NCBI GenBank assembly: GCA_023333565.1 | Contig: JAJKFH010001315.1 | Coordinates: 2,456,501-2,520,500, forward strand | Source: Puffinus mauretanicus | Lineage: Eukaryota > Chordata > Aves > Procellariiformes > Procellariidae | Length of the DNA stretch: 64,000 nt | Direction: 5' to 3' | Shown: positions 20,959-35,869 of the stretch, in pieces | How the letters are laid out: each line of letters starts with the position of its first letter | Numbering within the stretch: position 1 is the stretch's first letter | Position numbers and translations under genes: made by a program | The notes under the pieces: generated by a model | Databases searched by the model: none | Told to the model about the DNA's origin: nothing | Seen by the model: the letters and a program-made list of their open reading frames with translations, nothing else

Positions 20959-23900
20959 TGCAAACATGAATTGAGTGTTAGGTGCCAAAATGAGCACATT
21001 TCATAGATAATCAAAGGGTAATACATACCTTGCCTCACAGACAAGCTGCCATTCTCATTTTTATATTTTATGCTTTCCAATATTGTTGCTTTCCCTAGCA
21101 TCTGAGAAACTCAAAATTCGCACATTCTCATAGCAGTTAGATGTCCTGAAGAATAATTAACCCTGTGTACAGATAATGGAATGCAATTGGCAACTGCTTG
21201 AGAATCTTTAGTTATAACTAGCAGCTGGCTGGAAGTAATTTGACTGATTAAAAAAACCAAGCAAACAAAAATTCACACAGAAAATCAGAAATCAGATCTT
21301 CTGACAACCAGCTCTACATCTCAACCTCAAAGCCTCATCTATTATTCTTGGGAACATTTTGTTCCTTTCTACTGACTACTTACATATAAATATTCTGCAT
21401 TCCATTTTTTTTAGATACGTAAGAGAATATTGTAGGTACTAGTTTGGTATTTGAAACTGGTATCTAGAAGCCAGCTTCATATGTAGCACTGCTGTTTCCC
21501 TCATGACATATATAAAAAACACAGTAGCTACAATATACTTCCACATGCTTAGATGGTTTGTGTTTAACTTGCCATATTTTCAATGAGGTACATTTAAAAG
21601 AAGAGGATGCCTGGCACCACATGCATAATTTTGATGAATAGACAAAACATTCTCATCTAAAGTATCCTCACTTTATTAAAAAGAGTAATCTAATCTTAGC
21701 CTTTATTCTGTTAAATCAGTCATGTGTGACCCATTACTAACCCACTAACATGGAATGTAACTCGAGAGCCAAAGAATTATTCCCACCATATTGCTTATCA
21801 GATAACTGGAAAATAGGTATATACTGTATTTTCTTGTTTAATCATTCTCGTTGGTGATTTATTGGCAAAGACACTACATTTATGCATGTGTCTCAGCCTC
21901 TCTCTTCATCTGTTAATTCTAATTATCTTCTTTCTATGTTTGCATCATTCACATGCCCTATTTGTGTACATATATACAAAAATAGCATGTCACCAAAGAA
22001 ATATAAAAACTATTTAGTGACTATCCAAGCAAAGGTATGATACTGAAAGAAAGCCTTGCACTGTTTTCAGGAACAAAACTGAGAATCAAACACTTTGCTT
22101 TTTTTCTTTCTGTTCTAAACAGTCATGTTATCTTGAATTACTGGACAATTTGCCTGAGGCCCACTGAAGTTCCTAGGAATATAGAAGAGCTTGCAATATG
22201 GGTGCTAGATTTCTGGTTTTATGTTCCAAGAAAAAAAATCCTTGTCTTGCTGAAGACAGCACTTGCACTTATTTCTTTACAATTTAGAGAGTGCTTTGAG
22301 ACAACCTTAGAAGAGATGTGTAGGAGAAGCTTATTACAGTTAGAACAGGGAACTGTATAGTCTGGTTCTCGGGAAATCATAGAACTGATATTGTATCTTG
22401 GGCTTTCTTTTGGGAATTTATTGGCCTAATATCTGGCAAAAGGGCAGATGAATACTGTGAGACAAATATTTCAAACTAGCATTTTAGAATGTGCTTTTCA
22501 ATCTGTAGAAGAAAGATGTTATAAAAGACAACTATGACTAATCTAAGTGAAAAATACAAGTTGCTGGTTTTTTTTGGTTTGTTTTGTTTTTTTAAATTTC
22601 AAAACATGCTTAAGACCTTTACCATTGCTTCCTCCACTTTCTCCCTCTCCCAAGCCAGAAATTTAATCTGAAATTTTGGTTGCTTCAGCCGTTATCTTAG
22701 AAATTGCTAGAAATTGCAGAGAGACCTATGAATCTTTTCACAATATAAAGGTAAGGTCAAATTAATCTATGAGTTTCTGATGAAGACATACCATGGATCC
22801 TCACTTTCTTTTTTTTTTTTTTAAAAAAAGATAACCTATAAAATGTGCTCCTTTTATTACTAAAGGTCCAATTCATACGAAGAAAAAAGACAATAAAAAT
22901 GATTTTACTAAATGATAACTGTGCATGGACAATATTTGCCAAATCAAACTGAAATGTTTCTCCCCAAATAGGATCGCTTTCAAACGTAGTTAGAGAAAGG
23001 CTATTCTAACCCAGTAAAGCTTAAACTATGCAAGAATCTAAAACAATATTTGCTCACATCTCTAAGAATGCCACTATGCAATACAAGTAAAATAAACAGG
23101 ATAAACAGGTTTCCAGGGTTCTCAGAAAGCATAAAAAAAGATGCATTACACGTTGTAGTGGAATCTTTTTAGCTGTTCTAATCATTACAGCTAAAGAGAC
23201 TCTGTTATTTATTCAAAACAACTTAAAGCGACTCTAAAGGTCCCAGTGTGATGTTTTCACTTCTAATTTTCACAAAATGTTGATAAGAGTGGAATCAAAC
23301 TAGTTAGTTATCAGTTGGCATAATGTGACTGGAAATGTACTATTTGTAATTACTTGAAAGGAAACAAATTACCTTTAAGAGGAAAACCATAGGTAGAAAT
23401 TGCAGAAATTAGATGTGTTAGGCTGCTCTTGGGCGGGGTGGAGAAGAAAAAAAAAAAAAAGTTCCACGTCTGAGTTCTTGGAAACACAACAGCACATACA
23501 GAAACTGACTGATGCTAAACTTTCATTTAAAAACACTCAAAATCAGAGCTTTGGAATTTAAACTTAGAAACAAAGCTTATAGAAAAATCTCATGCAAAAT
23601 CTTAGGTCACAGATTATTAAGCACGTGCTTAATTTTAAGCATATTTTCAGTCCATCCTAATCAGTATACTTAACTTTTAAGGATACATTTCGATGGGGTT
23701 GAGATCTGTGTAAGCACTATGCTAAGTGGAAATGGATACTAAGGAAGAACACAAATCTCCAACTGCATCTGAACTTACATTTTTTATGAAAACAGACAGG
23801 CATTTTGCTGGCCCAGGAGAAACGCAGGATTTTATACAATGGGTTTCTTGGCTGTCTGAAATAAAATTTTTCTTTATTTTTTCCTCCCACCACTACTATC

Positions 23901-26900
23901 TGCCTAGCTATCTTGAGATGAACACGCATAATAAATGCATTTCCTGAAGTGGAATTATTCCAGCTAAGTCAGTGCTGCTATTGTGTTTTATATCAGCAGA
24001 CAACCTAAACAAGGAATCACTTAAAGTAAATTCCAGTCAGTTACTGTGTATCTCTGGACTCCAAAGCCAGAAATGATCACACTGATTTTTTCATCTGACA
24101 TCTTTATAAACAGTAGAATTTTCCCCAGCTGTGGAATTAAAGAAAATAATTCTAAAAATTCAAAGAAATAGTGAGCTTACTAGCTCCTCTGGTTGGCTGT
24201 TTCAGTGAACTACCTTCAACATTAAAATACTGGGAACTCTATCCAGGTGAAAATATTGGGACTTCAAATAGCAGAGAGACAGAAGAGATGAAATCCAATC
24301 TAATAATCCTGAGACAAGATGGTGGGCTGCTTTTCTTTAAGAGCTGCTCATCTTTCCCAAGAAATATGTCATTAAGAGCAGGAAAATTATGGCTGAAGAA
24401 CAATTTCTCTATAACGTATGGTGGCTGCAAGTGGAACTGAAAATGTTGAGGAGAGTATATGACAAGCTCACTGTATGAAGTTTTACTGGATGATAAAAGG
24501 GAGGGACTGTTGCAAAATACAGCAGTTGTCCTCTAGCCATACCCATGCCAGTCCAGCCATACGCTGCTGAACATACAGTGCTGCATAGACAGTTTTCACA
24601 GCATAGAATAGGATGGAAATGATGTCATATTGCTCACCTTGCCGTGACACATTGCTTGCCATGATACCATGTTTTCCGCCACACATTTCATAATTTAAAA
24701 GCAAAATATGGCCCTTTGCTTTCACTAAACCAGAGACTATGACTCAAGAGGACTTGAACTGTGAAACCATCTCCTTTCCATCTCTCATACTTGGCTTATT
24801 AATTGGAAAACTAGGTCATTTCAAATCTAAGAAATGAATAAAAAAAATAACCATAGCAACATCATAACCCCAGGACACTTTAAAGCAACCATTTATTTTT
24901 CCATCTAAAAATACAACTGGCCTGCCTTTTTATCTCTCTGGGGGACAAAGGGATAAAAATATTGCATTTCTCTTCCTTTCTTGGTACGTATATTTCTGCA
25001 GTGTATGGGCTCTGACCCCAGACTTCCCCATAGTGGCAGTCAGTGAAATGAAGTGTTACTGCCCTTGCAATCTCGAAAGCCAAGAGGCTAAGTAAAGAAA
25101 GGATCATCACCTAGCAGTATCATGCTCTGAGACAGGAAATCTTAAGATAAACTTCCTCAACCTCTGACCTGTGCCTAAACTACAAGGAAATCCTCCTTAT
25201 CAAGACAGAAATAGGTTTAGTTAGGTGATAATAATGATCTGCTCACAGCAGAACTTACTTGCCTACACAATACGTTACTGAGGGGTTCTCCTGATGGAGA
25301 AGAAATTCTCACCATTTATGTTAATTGCAAGGGTAAGTCTTTACTACCAGGGCAAAAACCCTTTCAGACACAAATTCAAATCCTTTAAATGTCATACTCC
25401 CATTTCAATATTTGTACAACAACACACATACATGAAACATTCATATTTACAGATGGAATGAAAGCTACTGATGAAAAAGGGAGACTAAAATGACCTCTTA
25501 TCAATACCAAACTCCTCCATTAGATTTCTTGTCAGCCTTTGCTATTTCTTTTCAAGAAAGTGACTGCTGTTAGGTGATGTTATTAGATAGACCTGCATTG
25601 TCTATCTAGCCTGGGCACACCCACGGGTAACACTAAGCTATTCGGTTTTCTTACTTTCTAATGATAAGGAGGGTTCCTTTGTAAGGACCAGGTTGCCCCA
25701 CTTTAATCACTTCCTATTGTTTCTGTGCATGGGAAGATTTAACAGCTCATTGACTGTGTTGACTCATAATCTCCACACGGGAAACAATGTTGTAGCTCAC
25801 CAAATGTAATCAGTTGCTAATTGAAAGGAAATGAAACTTTAAAATTATATGGCACCTTCCAAGGAGGCAGTATAACAAAGGCTATTTATAGGTTCTGCAA
25901 GCCAGAAGCTCTTCAAACTGTAGTCACCTCAAGGGTGGACATCAGTAGCTATTTTCTAGCAGAGAACAGCACAAGTATTCCTGGAAAAAGCATATAATTT
26001 TACTAGGCAAATAATTTTACTTTCCAAAAAAACCAATCACAGCAAATAAAGGCATATCAGAATGGATACAATTGTCCTGAAATTCAGCCAAAAAGAATAG
26101 GCCTAATAGTTCTCCTTAATAATAAAACGCCACTATAACTTATGTTTCCACAAGTTACTCCACATCTTCAAAATAATTTCTCTTCAGAACACATCATCAG
26201 CTCCACTCCTCCATTTTTTGCACGTCTACTTAGAGCTGTCTCTACTCAATAGCTTAATCTAATAAAACCATATTACATCCTAATATAGCTGAAGCAATGT
26301 ATATATCATAACCTAGTTTTTCTAAAACTGATCTGCTTTCTTTAGCCAGATTTAAAGAAACACACTTTTCAGAAAGCTCTGAAAAAATCCTGTATGAAAA
26401 ACATGCACCTTTAACGTTCATCAGCTTAATTAACCAAAGACAGTAGTCGCGTATGAACTTTTAGAGCCTTTTGCTTTGGGACAGGTACCTTTGCCCATAT
26501 TGCCTCATGAACTCATGGCGGTTCATGCAGACCAACTTGCATTCATGAGTCAAATGCTACAGAAGTATATCATCCATTGTGTTAAAAACAGTGAATTGTC
26601 AGGAAGCAATTTAATTGGTTCCTCACTTCATGATTAGCATTCTCATTCCTATTTTTTACAAGAAAAAAAAAGAAAGAAAAAAAAAAAAGCCCTAATCCAG
26701 GGAATCGTTCAGTCTGTATTTCTCTACTTAGAATAAATATGACATGTAGAAATAGCAACAATGATGCTATTGTAGATATTCTGTTCTAGATCAGGTCTTA
26801 GAACCAAAGACACATCTTGTGAAGTACATGCATATTACTATGTATATATGCTATAAACATATGACGACCTCAAACTAGAATGTGATGTGAAAACTGTTGT

Positions 26901-28938
26901 GGGAACAAAACCAAAACTTTTTGCAATTTAGCTGCAATGAAAACTACAACGAATTATAGCCTGAACTGCAAGAATTACTCATGGGTATTTCATTGTGTCT
27001 TATTATTAAAAGTAGTCAAACCATTTTCAATTTCAGAGAAAGAGTAGATTTTGAAAAGGCTGTTTTATCAAAGTTAGAATGCAGAGATGCAGTTTGTTTG
27101 ACAAGAAAGTTTTATGTGGCAACAAGTAAGGAAAGGGGTCTTCAGACACCCCAACCTACTCAAGCACCTTTCTACTTCAACTCAATTCCGTTTTTTTTCA
27201 AAAGTTGTTCAGGAGATTTGTTTTCACTCTATTGAACAAAATAAATTCTGAAACTTCAGATGTTGCCACAAAATTAGATTTTCATCCTTTGGTCAGATCT
27301 ACCCATAATTTCTTGCCTGAATCCTTTTCAGTGGCAACTGAAAACAAAAATGTTCATGATTACATGCAATTTTTTTTTTTTTAACCGTTAGCAGTTTAAA
27401 GAAAGAAAAGTTAGGGGTGTATTGCTGATAACCAAAATTCATATACTGTGTTAGCTTTTACTACATGACTTCCTGAATTTTTTAGCAGGGGAAACTGCTT
27501 GAGGCAGCGCCCATAACCACACCATTTCTGAATGAGTGAGATTATATTTGAGTAGCTTTCTTGAGCAAAAACGATGGCTGGTATTTTGAAAAAGAGCTGC
27601 TGTCTTTGTGAACAAGAGAAGACACAGGATTCAGAACTTAATTTCATAGGTATTTCAGCAGAAGACGGATCCACACAACATTAAATCTATAGAGATGTTA
27701 ACAGTAGTGTAGGCTTCTCTGAAAAGCGTATTAGGATTGATACGGTTTGATGACACAGGGAGTTCAGTAGCAATGCTTGTTTGAAATCTCTGGGCTTTTT
27801 TCCTAGCTCTTGGCAAAGTTTGCTACCAGCATCATTGTGTTGACAACTCATGGAGCTGTGCTGTGAACATTTCACAGAACCTGAAAAAACAACCCTCCCC
27901 CTCTTTCTTTTTTCCCCAGATTTTTTTTTTTTTTTTAAAGGCTGACAAGTTATGCACTTTGACTTTCTGCAAGAGACAGAAAATGGGAAGCAAATGCAGT
28001 ATCAGACCCAAACCCAAGCTTCACAGTAGTATCCTCAAATCCCAATGGACTTTTAGTTCAGAGACTGACACACACAACATGGCCTCTGCCATTTCATACA
28101 CTATCAGCCTGAATAAATGGGATGATAACGGCAGACTATATCTTCAGGAAGCACAAGTCTGAGAGCAAGCATTGTCACACACCCAAACAAAGCATGCCAT
28201 GTACTTTAGCAAGCTTGCATTGTCCCATATTCTCTCCACAGAAGTTACAAGGGCTAGGCTTTTCCATCTCCTGCTGCCCTCTCAGAGGGGGAGGGAAAGA
28301 ATAACTTCATCCAACCCCAGGACAACATGAGGGAAAAGAACAAAAAGGGATGGCATGGGATGAACAGCATAAAGAACATCAGGAATTTTCTTAGCAAGTC
28401 CACTAGAAGCAGGAGGAGGCAAAAATTCAACCAGCACTATGAGTTTCTGACAGCAGAGATAAAAAAGCACCACTGCGCACTCTTAAATGTTATAGGCGCC
28501 ATTTCTCTTATTGCAAGTACTCATCTTTGACCAGCTCTTGAGGAAGCTGTTTTTCCCTACAGGCAACAATTTTTGTGAGGAACAGCTAAGAGAGAGGACC
28601 CTCTCAGACCTAAGTTTTTAAACAGAACGTGCCCCTTTGAGTTTTCGTCAGAAGGTGGGGAGTAAAGAAGGGCTGTATGTAGGATAAGAATAGGATTGTA
28701 CTGCATACTAGTGATTCAAGTAGAAACCTTTGTGACTTGGTTATCAAGGTCATTCCCAGGAACAGTGTCTCAGCCCAGCCAAAACACAGATAAAACTGTA
28801 TAAATTACTCTGATTATGATTTGAATTATAACGGAAGATATCTGTAATGGTAATTTCAGGGGGGCTGTCTCCAGAGGGTACCACTTAAGAAAGTGTATTC
28901 TAGCCTGAAAAACTGAAAGCATCATGCACTTGGAATAG
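20959..28938. other. Unique AT-rich DNA, no gene seen
   Basis: About 8 kb. It contains homopolymer or low-complexity stretches at 22809-22829 (T14 followed by A7), 23447-23460 (A-run, preceded by an isolated GGGCGGGG), 26661-26688 (A-rich with G), 27371-27382 (T-run) and about 27920-27936 (T-run). Open frames reach about 107 codons (22037-22360), but none resembles a known protein or shows motif structure. Confidence 0.55.
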
Positions 28939-29509
28939 TCATAGAATCACAGAATCATTAAGGTTGGAAAAGACCTCTAAGATCATCGAGTCCAACCGTC
29001 AACCCAACACCACCATGCCCACTACACCATGTCCCTAAGCGCCTCATCTACACGTCTTTTAAATCCCTCCAGGGATGGTGACTCCACCACTTCCCTGGGC
29101 AGCCTGTTCCAAGGCCTGACCACTCTTTCAGTAAAGAAATTTCTCCTAATGTCCAATCTAAACCTCCCTTGGCGCAACTTGAGGCCATTTCCTCTTGTCC
29201 TATCGCTAGTTACTTGGCAGAAGAGACCAACCCCCACCTCGCTACAACCTCCTTTCAGGTAGTTGTAGAGCGCGATGGGGTCTCCCCTCAGCCTCCTCTT
29301 CTCCAGACCAAACAGTCCCAGTTCCCTCAGCCGCTCCTTGTAAGACTTGTGCTCCAGACCCTTCACCAGCTTCGTTGCCCTTCTCTGGACACGCTCCAGC
29401 ACCTCAATGTCCTTCTTGTAGTGAGGGGCCCAAAACTGAGCACAGTATTCGAGGTGCGGCCTCACCAGTGCCGAGTACAGGGGCACTATCACCTTTCTAG
29501 TCCTGCTGG
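28939..29509 (-). mobile_element. CR1 LINE 3' fragment, young-looking subfamily
   Basis: On the minus strand this starts at CAGCAGGACTAGAAAGGTG (29509) and covers the ORF2 C-terminus and a 3' UTR. It ends at AATGATTCTGTGATTCTAT (about 28941). By eye, its C-terminal protein matches the inner copy's at about 92% of residues (12 differences in about 158). The 3' UTR block CAACACCACCATGCCCAC is also shared with 49738-50010. It is 5'-truncated after the RT core. Confidence 0.95.
29022..29507 (-). pseudogene. CR1 ORF2 C-terminal region, open frame
   Basis: This is about 160 codons of the region downstream of the RT core. Blocks in order are [70 protein letters not shown] and [10 protein letters not shown], then a stop. 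The frame extends upstream into flanking DNA (to 29537), so any ATG there is accidental. The region has no RT catalytic motif and no function alone. It remains fully open, which suggests recent insertion. Confidence 0.9.
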
Positions 29510-32500
29510 AGTGTTTTAATACGCAATGAATCCTCAAGGTAGTGATCTGAAAGTAAAGCAGTTATACATTTTTGACGTAGATGATTGTGGTAGGCTTACA
29601 AAACTGCTACATTAGAGATTGATAGAAATCTGTATAATTCTTCCCTACAGTTTCTGTATGGAATAGTCATACAAGAATGATCCACGCATATTTGCAGCTA
29701 AAGGTTCAAATGAGTTTAATCTAAGTATGCATTCCCTTATCTTGTTTGTTTCTCTTTTCCTCAGAGGGTCAATAATAAGTGGAATAAACATTCTTCAACT
29801 GTCTGAAATCACCAATTCTGTGGCTACTGGCTGCAGTTTTACTTGAAAAAAAATGGAAGTCACCTTGCAAGAGAGCATCGTTGCTACAGGAAGTTTTCTT
29901 TTAATTAAAAGTAACTGGCAGCAACTTCGAAGAAGGATAGTTGTACACAAAACTGTCTGTCAGGAGAACTCTACTTATTGGCACCCACTGGAAAAAAAAG
30001 CCCAAGTACAAAAAGGGGCAACTATTATATATTTTTTGGGGGGTGGGGGGTGTTTGTTTTCACATTTAAGGTATGCAAAAATATTACTATAAAAGAGAAG
30101 TTTGAACTGCCCACAACATCCATTTACTGAGAACACAACAAAAAGTTCTAAAACATAGAACAAAGAATAAATTTTTAATTTAATTTGTAGTAGTGAATCC
30201 TGTAAGTTTTACACCGCAAATTCATTGTTCTATAATCACAAAGTGAACACTATAATTTTGTTGTAGATACGCTTCTTCATATCTAAGAAGGCAGAGGAGT
30301 TTTGTCTTTAAATGAAAAAAGTCAGCTCACTGATAAGGGAACAGTGAGTAGGACTTCCAAGATGCAGCTGAAGGCAGTCATATTAAAGGAGGAACAAAGA
30401 GAACAGGTCTACTTCATAGGACCATTTGCTGGAAATAACATGTTGTAATATATTCTGGGTGATTTATTGCTTATGTAAAAAGACCTATTTGTTAAATATG
30501 AATATGTTAGTCTTAATAGCTTCCATTTTTCTTAGGCTCTCCTATCTTTCAAAAGATTCTGACTAACAAAAGCATAGAAGATTTGTTGTGATGAAAGTGG
30601 CCTACCTCATAAATGTCTTAATTAAAGGAATATGATCAACTTAGAACAGTTTGTACATAGAAATATAATAGATTGTTTTATCTGTTGTCCTAAGCAGCAT
30701 TTTTATAAATATAAATTAAAGGTTTTAGCGGGAAATCACAGTGTATGTATTTTGTTTACCTTGTATATTTGACAGCTGTTTGGTTTAAATTAATTTCACT
30801 AGATATTCTCTGTGTAGCACAGCAAAAGTGTGCTCTCCATTTCTTATCTTTTGGTAGAGCTTTCAAAAAGTAACAATGAGAGAGGACCTTTTTTAAAATA
30901 GAAAAATTACCATAAATCAGCAAAAAGTGGCACACACAGTAAAGGGCAAAGAGAGTACCTGCAAGTTCTTTTAACAAAGTTGACTGTATACTTTTCATGT
31001 TGCAGTAAATTTCAACTGAGATAATTAAACTGTTGTTTTTAATGTTTCCAGCCAGTGTATGAGAAAAATACAGACAGACTGCTAGCCTGAAGAATAGTGT
31101 CCAGAAGCATTTTGTTACCCTTGACCTTGTCTGAAAGCTCAGTTTCCAGAGATCCCTTGTCTTCTGAGAACTTCCTAGCAAAAACGCATTAACAATGAGT
31201 TCTGGTCTGTATCATCCTGCAGTACCACTTGTCTTGCACAGAAATGAAAACAAAAATGCTTACTTGCATAACCCACAATGCCATTTTCTTGTTGTTCCCA
31301 TGGTCTTTGGTCTTGGTTAATATGCTTATCAAAAGAACATTGGAATGTTACCAGCTTTGCTTGAAATAAGCAATACGGCCTCCTAGAAGAAAATAAAAGA
31401 CTGTCCACTCCTCCCTTGGTTTAGCTATTTATTTAAAGACTCAAGTTTTCTACTAATTAACCAACTAAAATCATAACTGACAAATCAACAAGGTAGAGAT
31501 GGGGTTCTTAACAATAGTTCACTACAGGTAAAACTGGCCCCAACACTTCTTTTCTCTTATGGTATTTGCAAGAATGTGTTCCAAATGAAAGCTCTCTGCA
31601 ATCCTAGACATCAACTACAATCATTTCCACTGACCTAAGAGTCTGATCCAGAGCCTATTAAAACCACGTAAGTCTGGAGGCCCTTCAACTGCAAATCTGC
31701 TTCATAACAGTCTGCCCTCTCTTCAGCCACAGACTCCAACCAATGTCATTTCACATGCATCTCCGTCACAGGTAAGGATAACATGGAGGGGGGCAAGCCA
31801 ACACACCCAGAGTGCTACTCCTCTGGTCAGTTCCTTTGTCTGAAGGTACTCTATCCTGCATTCCCTCCTTCCTCCCCCTCTTCACTCCATCATCATATGA
31901 AGTGAATACATCCCTTGGTTACTAATCTTTAAAACATAGATACAATTCAGTTAAGAACATAAAGATATCCTAGGAATCTACATAACACCTTGATCTAATG
32001 CATCTTTGTTTCAAAAAAAATAATGAGGAAGAGTCCAAGACAATCCAAAGGATTTACTTAAATAATGGAAGGGTGCAGCAGTCTGCCCTGAACGTGCTTT
32101 CTTGAAGCATCTGCTTTGCTGCTATATCGGCCTATCCCAGGGTTAATGACGTTTGTGTGATTTGATCAACATTAGAAAAGAGAGATTGTTCTTTCTCTGC
32201 ATTCACATTTCTGAACTCTAATTGGAGCTATTCTGGATTCTGCTGGTATGGAAGTTGAGGATATAGTTATCAGAGTCCATTCCAATGTAGCACTGACACC
32301 ATCCTGTCTAGTAAGGCAGATTTTTCTGGCCTATATTTAAGTGATAAGACATGACAGGTAGTGCATTTTCAAAGGGCTATTATATGCTTTGGGTGGTGTG
32401 ATAAGGCAAGAAGCTGAAGACTTTCCTTTAAGTGTCTTTTTGCTATTATGAAATGGAATTTATAAATAAAAAAAAAACCAGAAAAAGAGAGTCAGACTCC

Positions 32501-34191
32501 TGCACTTAAAAGGCATTATTGACACGGCCATGACATCATTGACAGCCAGTCAGGAAACTCTGACTATGTTCAGAGTTTTAAAGCTATTTCTTAATCGCAA
32601 TAGAAGAAGAATTTTACCTGTAAACCTTGCATCAATATTGTAGTGATAATCTACCATGGACTCTCTACCTAATTAATTTTCAAATATTATCAATGAATCT
32701 GAATACAACTAAAGCAAGGCTTTGATAATTTTTGCTTCAATAGTGTGAAGTGGTCAGAGTTTTAATATGATTAAGTAAGAGCAATCTCTGCATTCAAAGC
32801 TTCATCTTGAATCAATAGATCATCTACTACTAAATACAGGATAACAGGATGAGAGATTTACTAGAATTTCTGTTGAGTTTATTCTCAGAACTTGAGCTCA
32901 CTTTTTTACTTTCTAGAAAATTACTGCTAAAAAACCCAAAGCAAACTCTTAGACTGATGAATGAGCAGATAACTATGTTTGTGTGCAGGGAACTTATTTA
33001 CCCATTATTTGCTTTATTACAAAATTTCAGTTGAGTTTTCTTCTGTTTACCTGTTTAGCTATATATGCTACTGATTACAGTTGTGCTGCTTTCCAGATAC
33101 TGTGACTATAAATTAAAAGTAAGCTAGGGTTTTTTTGGTACTTATATTCATTAGCAGCAATATAGCAAAAATAAGAGATTCTGAATATAGCAAATTCATT
33201 AATCAAGGGAGGTTATTTGGTTGACAAATTAGAACCTGGAATACAATAATACTATTTACTTCCTCAGATCTGTGTCCAGGTTGCCTTCTAGCCTAAATTT
33301 ACCCTAAAAAATTGGGGGTTTTGTTGTTTTTGTTTTGGTTTTGTTTGGGGTTTTTTGTTATTTGCAATATGGAATCAGACAGAATTTAGAATACAAAATT
33401 GCTTCCAATTGTGTTTTCCAGTTAATACATACCCCCTTGCCCGTCTCCCCTCACTCCCCAATTTTTTACTATGAAAGGTCAAACAAAACTTCTCCCTTTG
33501 GTTTGTGACATATAATTTTTCCATCGGGATAACCTAAAATTAAGCTTGTAGCCTGCAACCTCATTTAACCAAAATAAACTATGCTACAACAAACCAGCGT
33601 TTTCGTCAGGGTTCTAAAGCCATTACGTGGGACTCGGCCCACCACAGAGTTAGGTCACAGTGAATGCTGGCCACAAACATTCTAGCAGTTCAGCATCCAC
33701 AGAATCCAGCTTCACTGTGGGAGAAAAATGTTGTCTTCCTACAGTTGGTAACACTGGCTTTCACTTCTGACACTTTTTTCTGAAACCTGCCCACAGGACA
33801 GACATTTGATATCCTGTCACCAAATGTAGCTTAGATAGGTTCACAAAAGGAGGAGCTTAATTTCCTATAATGTGTGATTAAGGAGTGCTCTTCTAAACAT
33901 ACTGTAGCATCACAGCTGTGAGAATGTAGAACAACTGGTGACCTTTCAACTCTACGCATACTTTTCTTGATGAATGTTGCACTCCAAAGAAATTCAGCTT
34001 GTATAATGCTTCCAGTAAAGCATGAGTGGAAGAGAAGAAAGCTGAAATTCTAGTAACATCTTTCAAAATAGAATTTCTGATGTATCTGTAGACAGGCCAG
34101 AATTCTTGGTAATTTTCAGCTGTCAGAGTACTGAAAGGAATAGTCTCGTAATCCCTCATAAGTAAGTTCCCAAAGTTCTTTGAAGTTTTAG
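29510..34191. other. Unique AT-rich DNA, no gene seen
   Basis: About 4.7 kb. It includes a G-rich run near 30037-30051 and a T/G-rich low-complexity stretch near 33308-33358. A 141-codon minus-strand frame (31181-30756) and a 163-codon minus-strand frame (34384-33893) have no recognisable domains, and I do not call them genes. Confidence 0.5.
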
Positions 34192-34216
34192 GTTTGTTTG
34201 TTTGTTTGTTTTGTTT
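34192..34216 (+). repeat. (TTTG)n microsatellite
   Basis: About six GTTT/TTTG units, directly followed by a T/A-rich stretch. Confidence 0.9.
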
Positions 34217-35869
34217 TAAAAAGAAGGAAACAGAAGTGAAAAACAGTCTTTGGATTTCTATATTGATCTCAAATACATTTATCATTGTTGAAGTTTTGTC
34301 ACTAAATAAACAAATAACAACCAAACAAAAACCTAAGCAAGTTGAACCAGGGCTCTGGTAATTACCTGAAGCATATTTAAACATTTGAAGTGTTCCAACA
34401 GACTTCTATTACACTGTTATAACTTAAGTAAAATTGCCTTCTACAGAACTTTCAAACTAAAGTTATATCTTAACAGAAGTTAAGTCTTATTCTATCTGTA
34501 ACTAATCTCTTTAGATCTTCTGTATTAACTGTCTCATTGAACTGAAACTTACACAAGTTGAATCTAAAATGATTTGGCTTAAAACAAACAGCTATGGGAC
34601 AAATTATTGGTCTATATTTTCAATATTTCAAAAGTATTTTAAGGGAATAAGTAGTAGATACTGTGAGAATTAGTGTGAGGTGAAGGAGCAACATGAAATA
34701 ACCAGTAAAAAAAGTGTAACAGATGAGCACAGAAAAAATTAAGTGGAATAGTAAGGAGAGTTTTCTGGGCTTTCCACTTCTTCCCTCAAACTACTACTTT
34801 GGGTGCCCCACAATTTTGTTTCCTAAATAAGAGGAACCTGCATCTTAATGAGATCTCCTTAACGAGACTTATCACAATCCAGTAGAACTGATCCTGTGCC
34901 ACAGAAAATTCCCCAGGGTCCAAAAGGATCACATCCCTTATATTTTACTTTCCACCCATCTTTGATCAGATACAATTTACCAGCTACTCCTAAGTGTAAC
35001 CAGTCTACACTTTGCAAAACAAAGGAAAACCATCAGCATGGCTTTGTAAAATGTTCTCATTATCTCACCATTTTGCACAAGATAGTGTGTTTCAGATTCA
35101 GTCTAAACTGCCAAACACTGGGCCTTGGCATTTTAGGCCCAGACACATTATGCACAGTGTTGAGCATCTATTAACATGAGACTACAGACATCAGTTACCA
35201 CTCATGTATGTAGGAAGTGGATGGATCAGAGTCTGACTCTTAGTTACTTCTTTACAGACATGAATTTAATATATTTTCAAAACAAATTTTCTTCAGCATG
35301 AACATTGATTTAAAGACATTACCATAACACATATTACGCATGCAAAATAAGAGTCTTAATGGTTTGCAGTACACCACCTATACTACTTCAGAATTCTGCA
35401 ACAAACGTGTTTTAATCTTATTTTTAATGTTCCATTAATGGCTGAGACATCTTTTAGCTAAATTTTGTTCCTTAAGAGAATACATTACCTTTAGATTGGA
35501 CAACATGATGAAGAATCTATTTTTCAGGCTTTTTACTTGGATGGGAACCAGCGTGTTCCTCTATGAGAGCACTGAGTAATCATGTGCAAAATAGGACCAC
35601 CCAACATCTGTCTATATTCACTTGGAAGTAAGTTTTATATTCCTCTGCTATAGGACTTGCAGGAAATTTATACCAAATACATGGGTGGGGTGGGATAGAA
35701 TCCTTCCTCTTTGCTTAATCACATTCAGGGAAGAGGGATGATCCATTTTGTCTGGTTCTCTCCATTACTCTTTCTAAAATTAACTTACATCTGACATTAT
35801 AACATATGTTAAATATTATGTAAGTGGTCTGTTCTATATTTGGTTTATTCAGTCATAAATCCTGGCATG
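34217..35869. other. Unique AT-rich DNA, no gene seen
   Basis: About 1.65 kb with no recognisable gene, repeat or signal. Confidence 0.5.

Noticed and set aside
22037..22360. 107-codon + frame
   Set aside because: No recognisable domain. Its composition matches surrounding AT-rich DNA, and a chance frame of this length is expected in 64 kb.
23425..23462. GGGCGGGG (GC box) before an A-run
   Set aside because: An isolated motif with no other promoter features.
33893..34384. 163-codon minus-strand frame
   Set aside because: It runs through a (TTTG)n microsatellite (giving QNKQTNKPK) and has no domain similarity, so it is treated as a chance frame.
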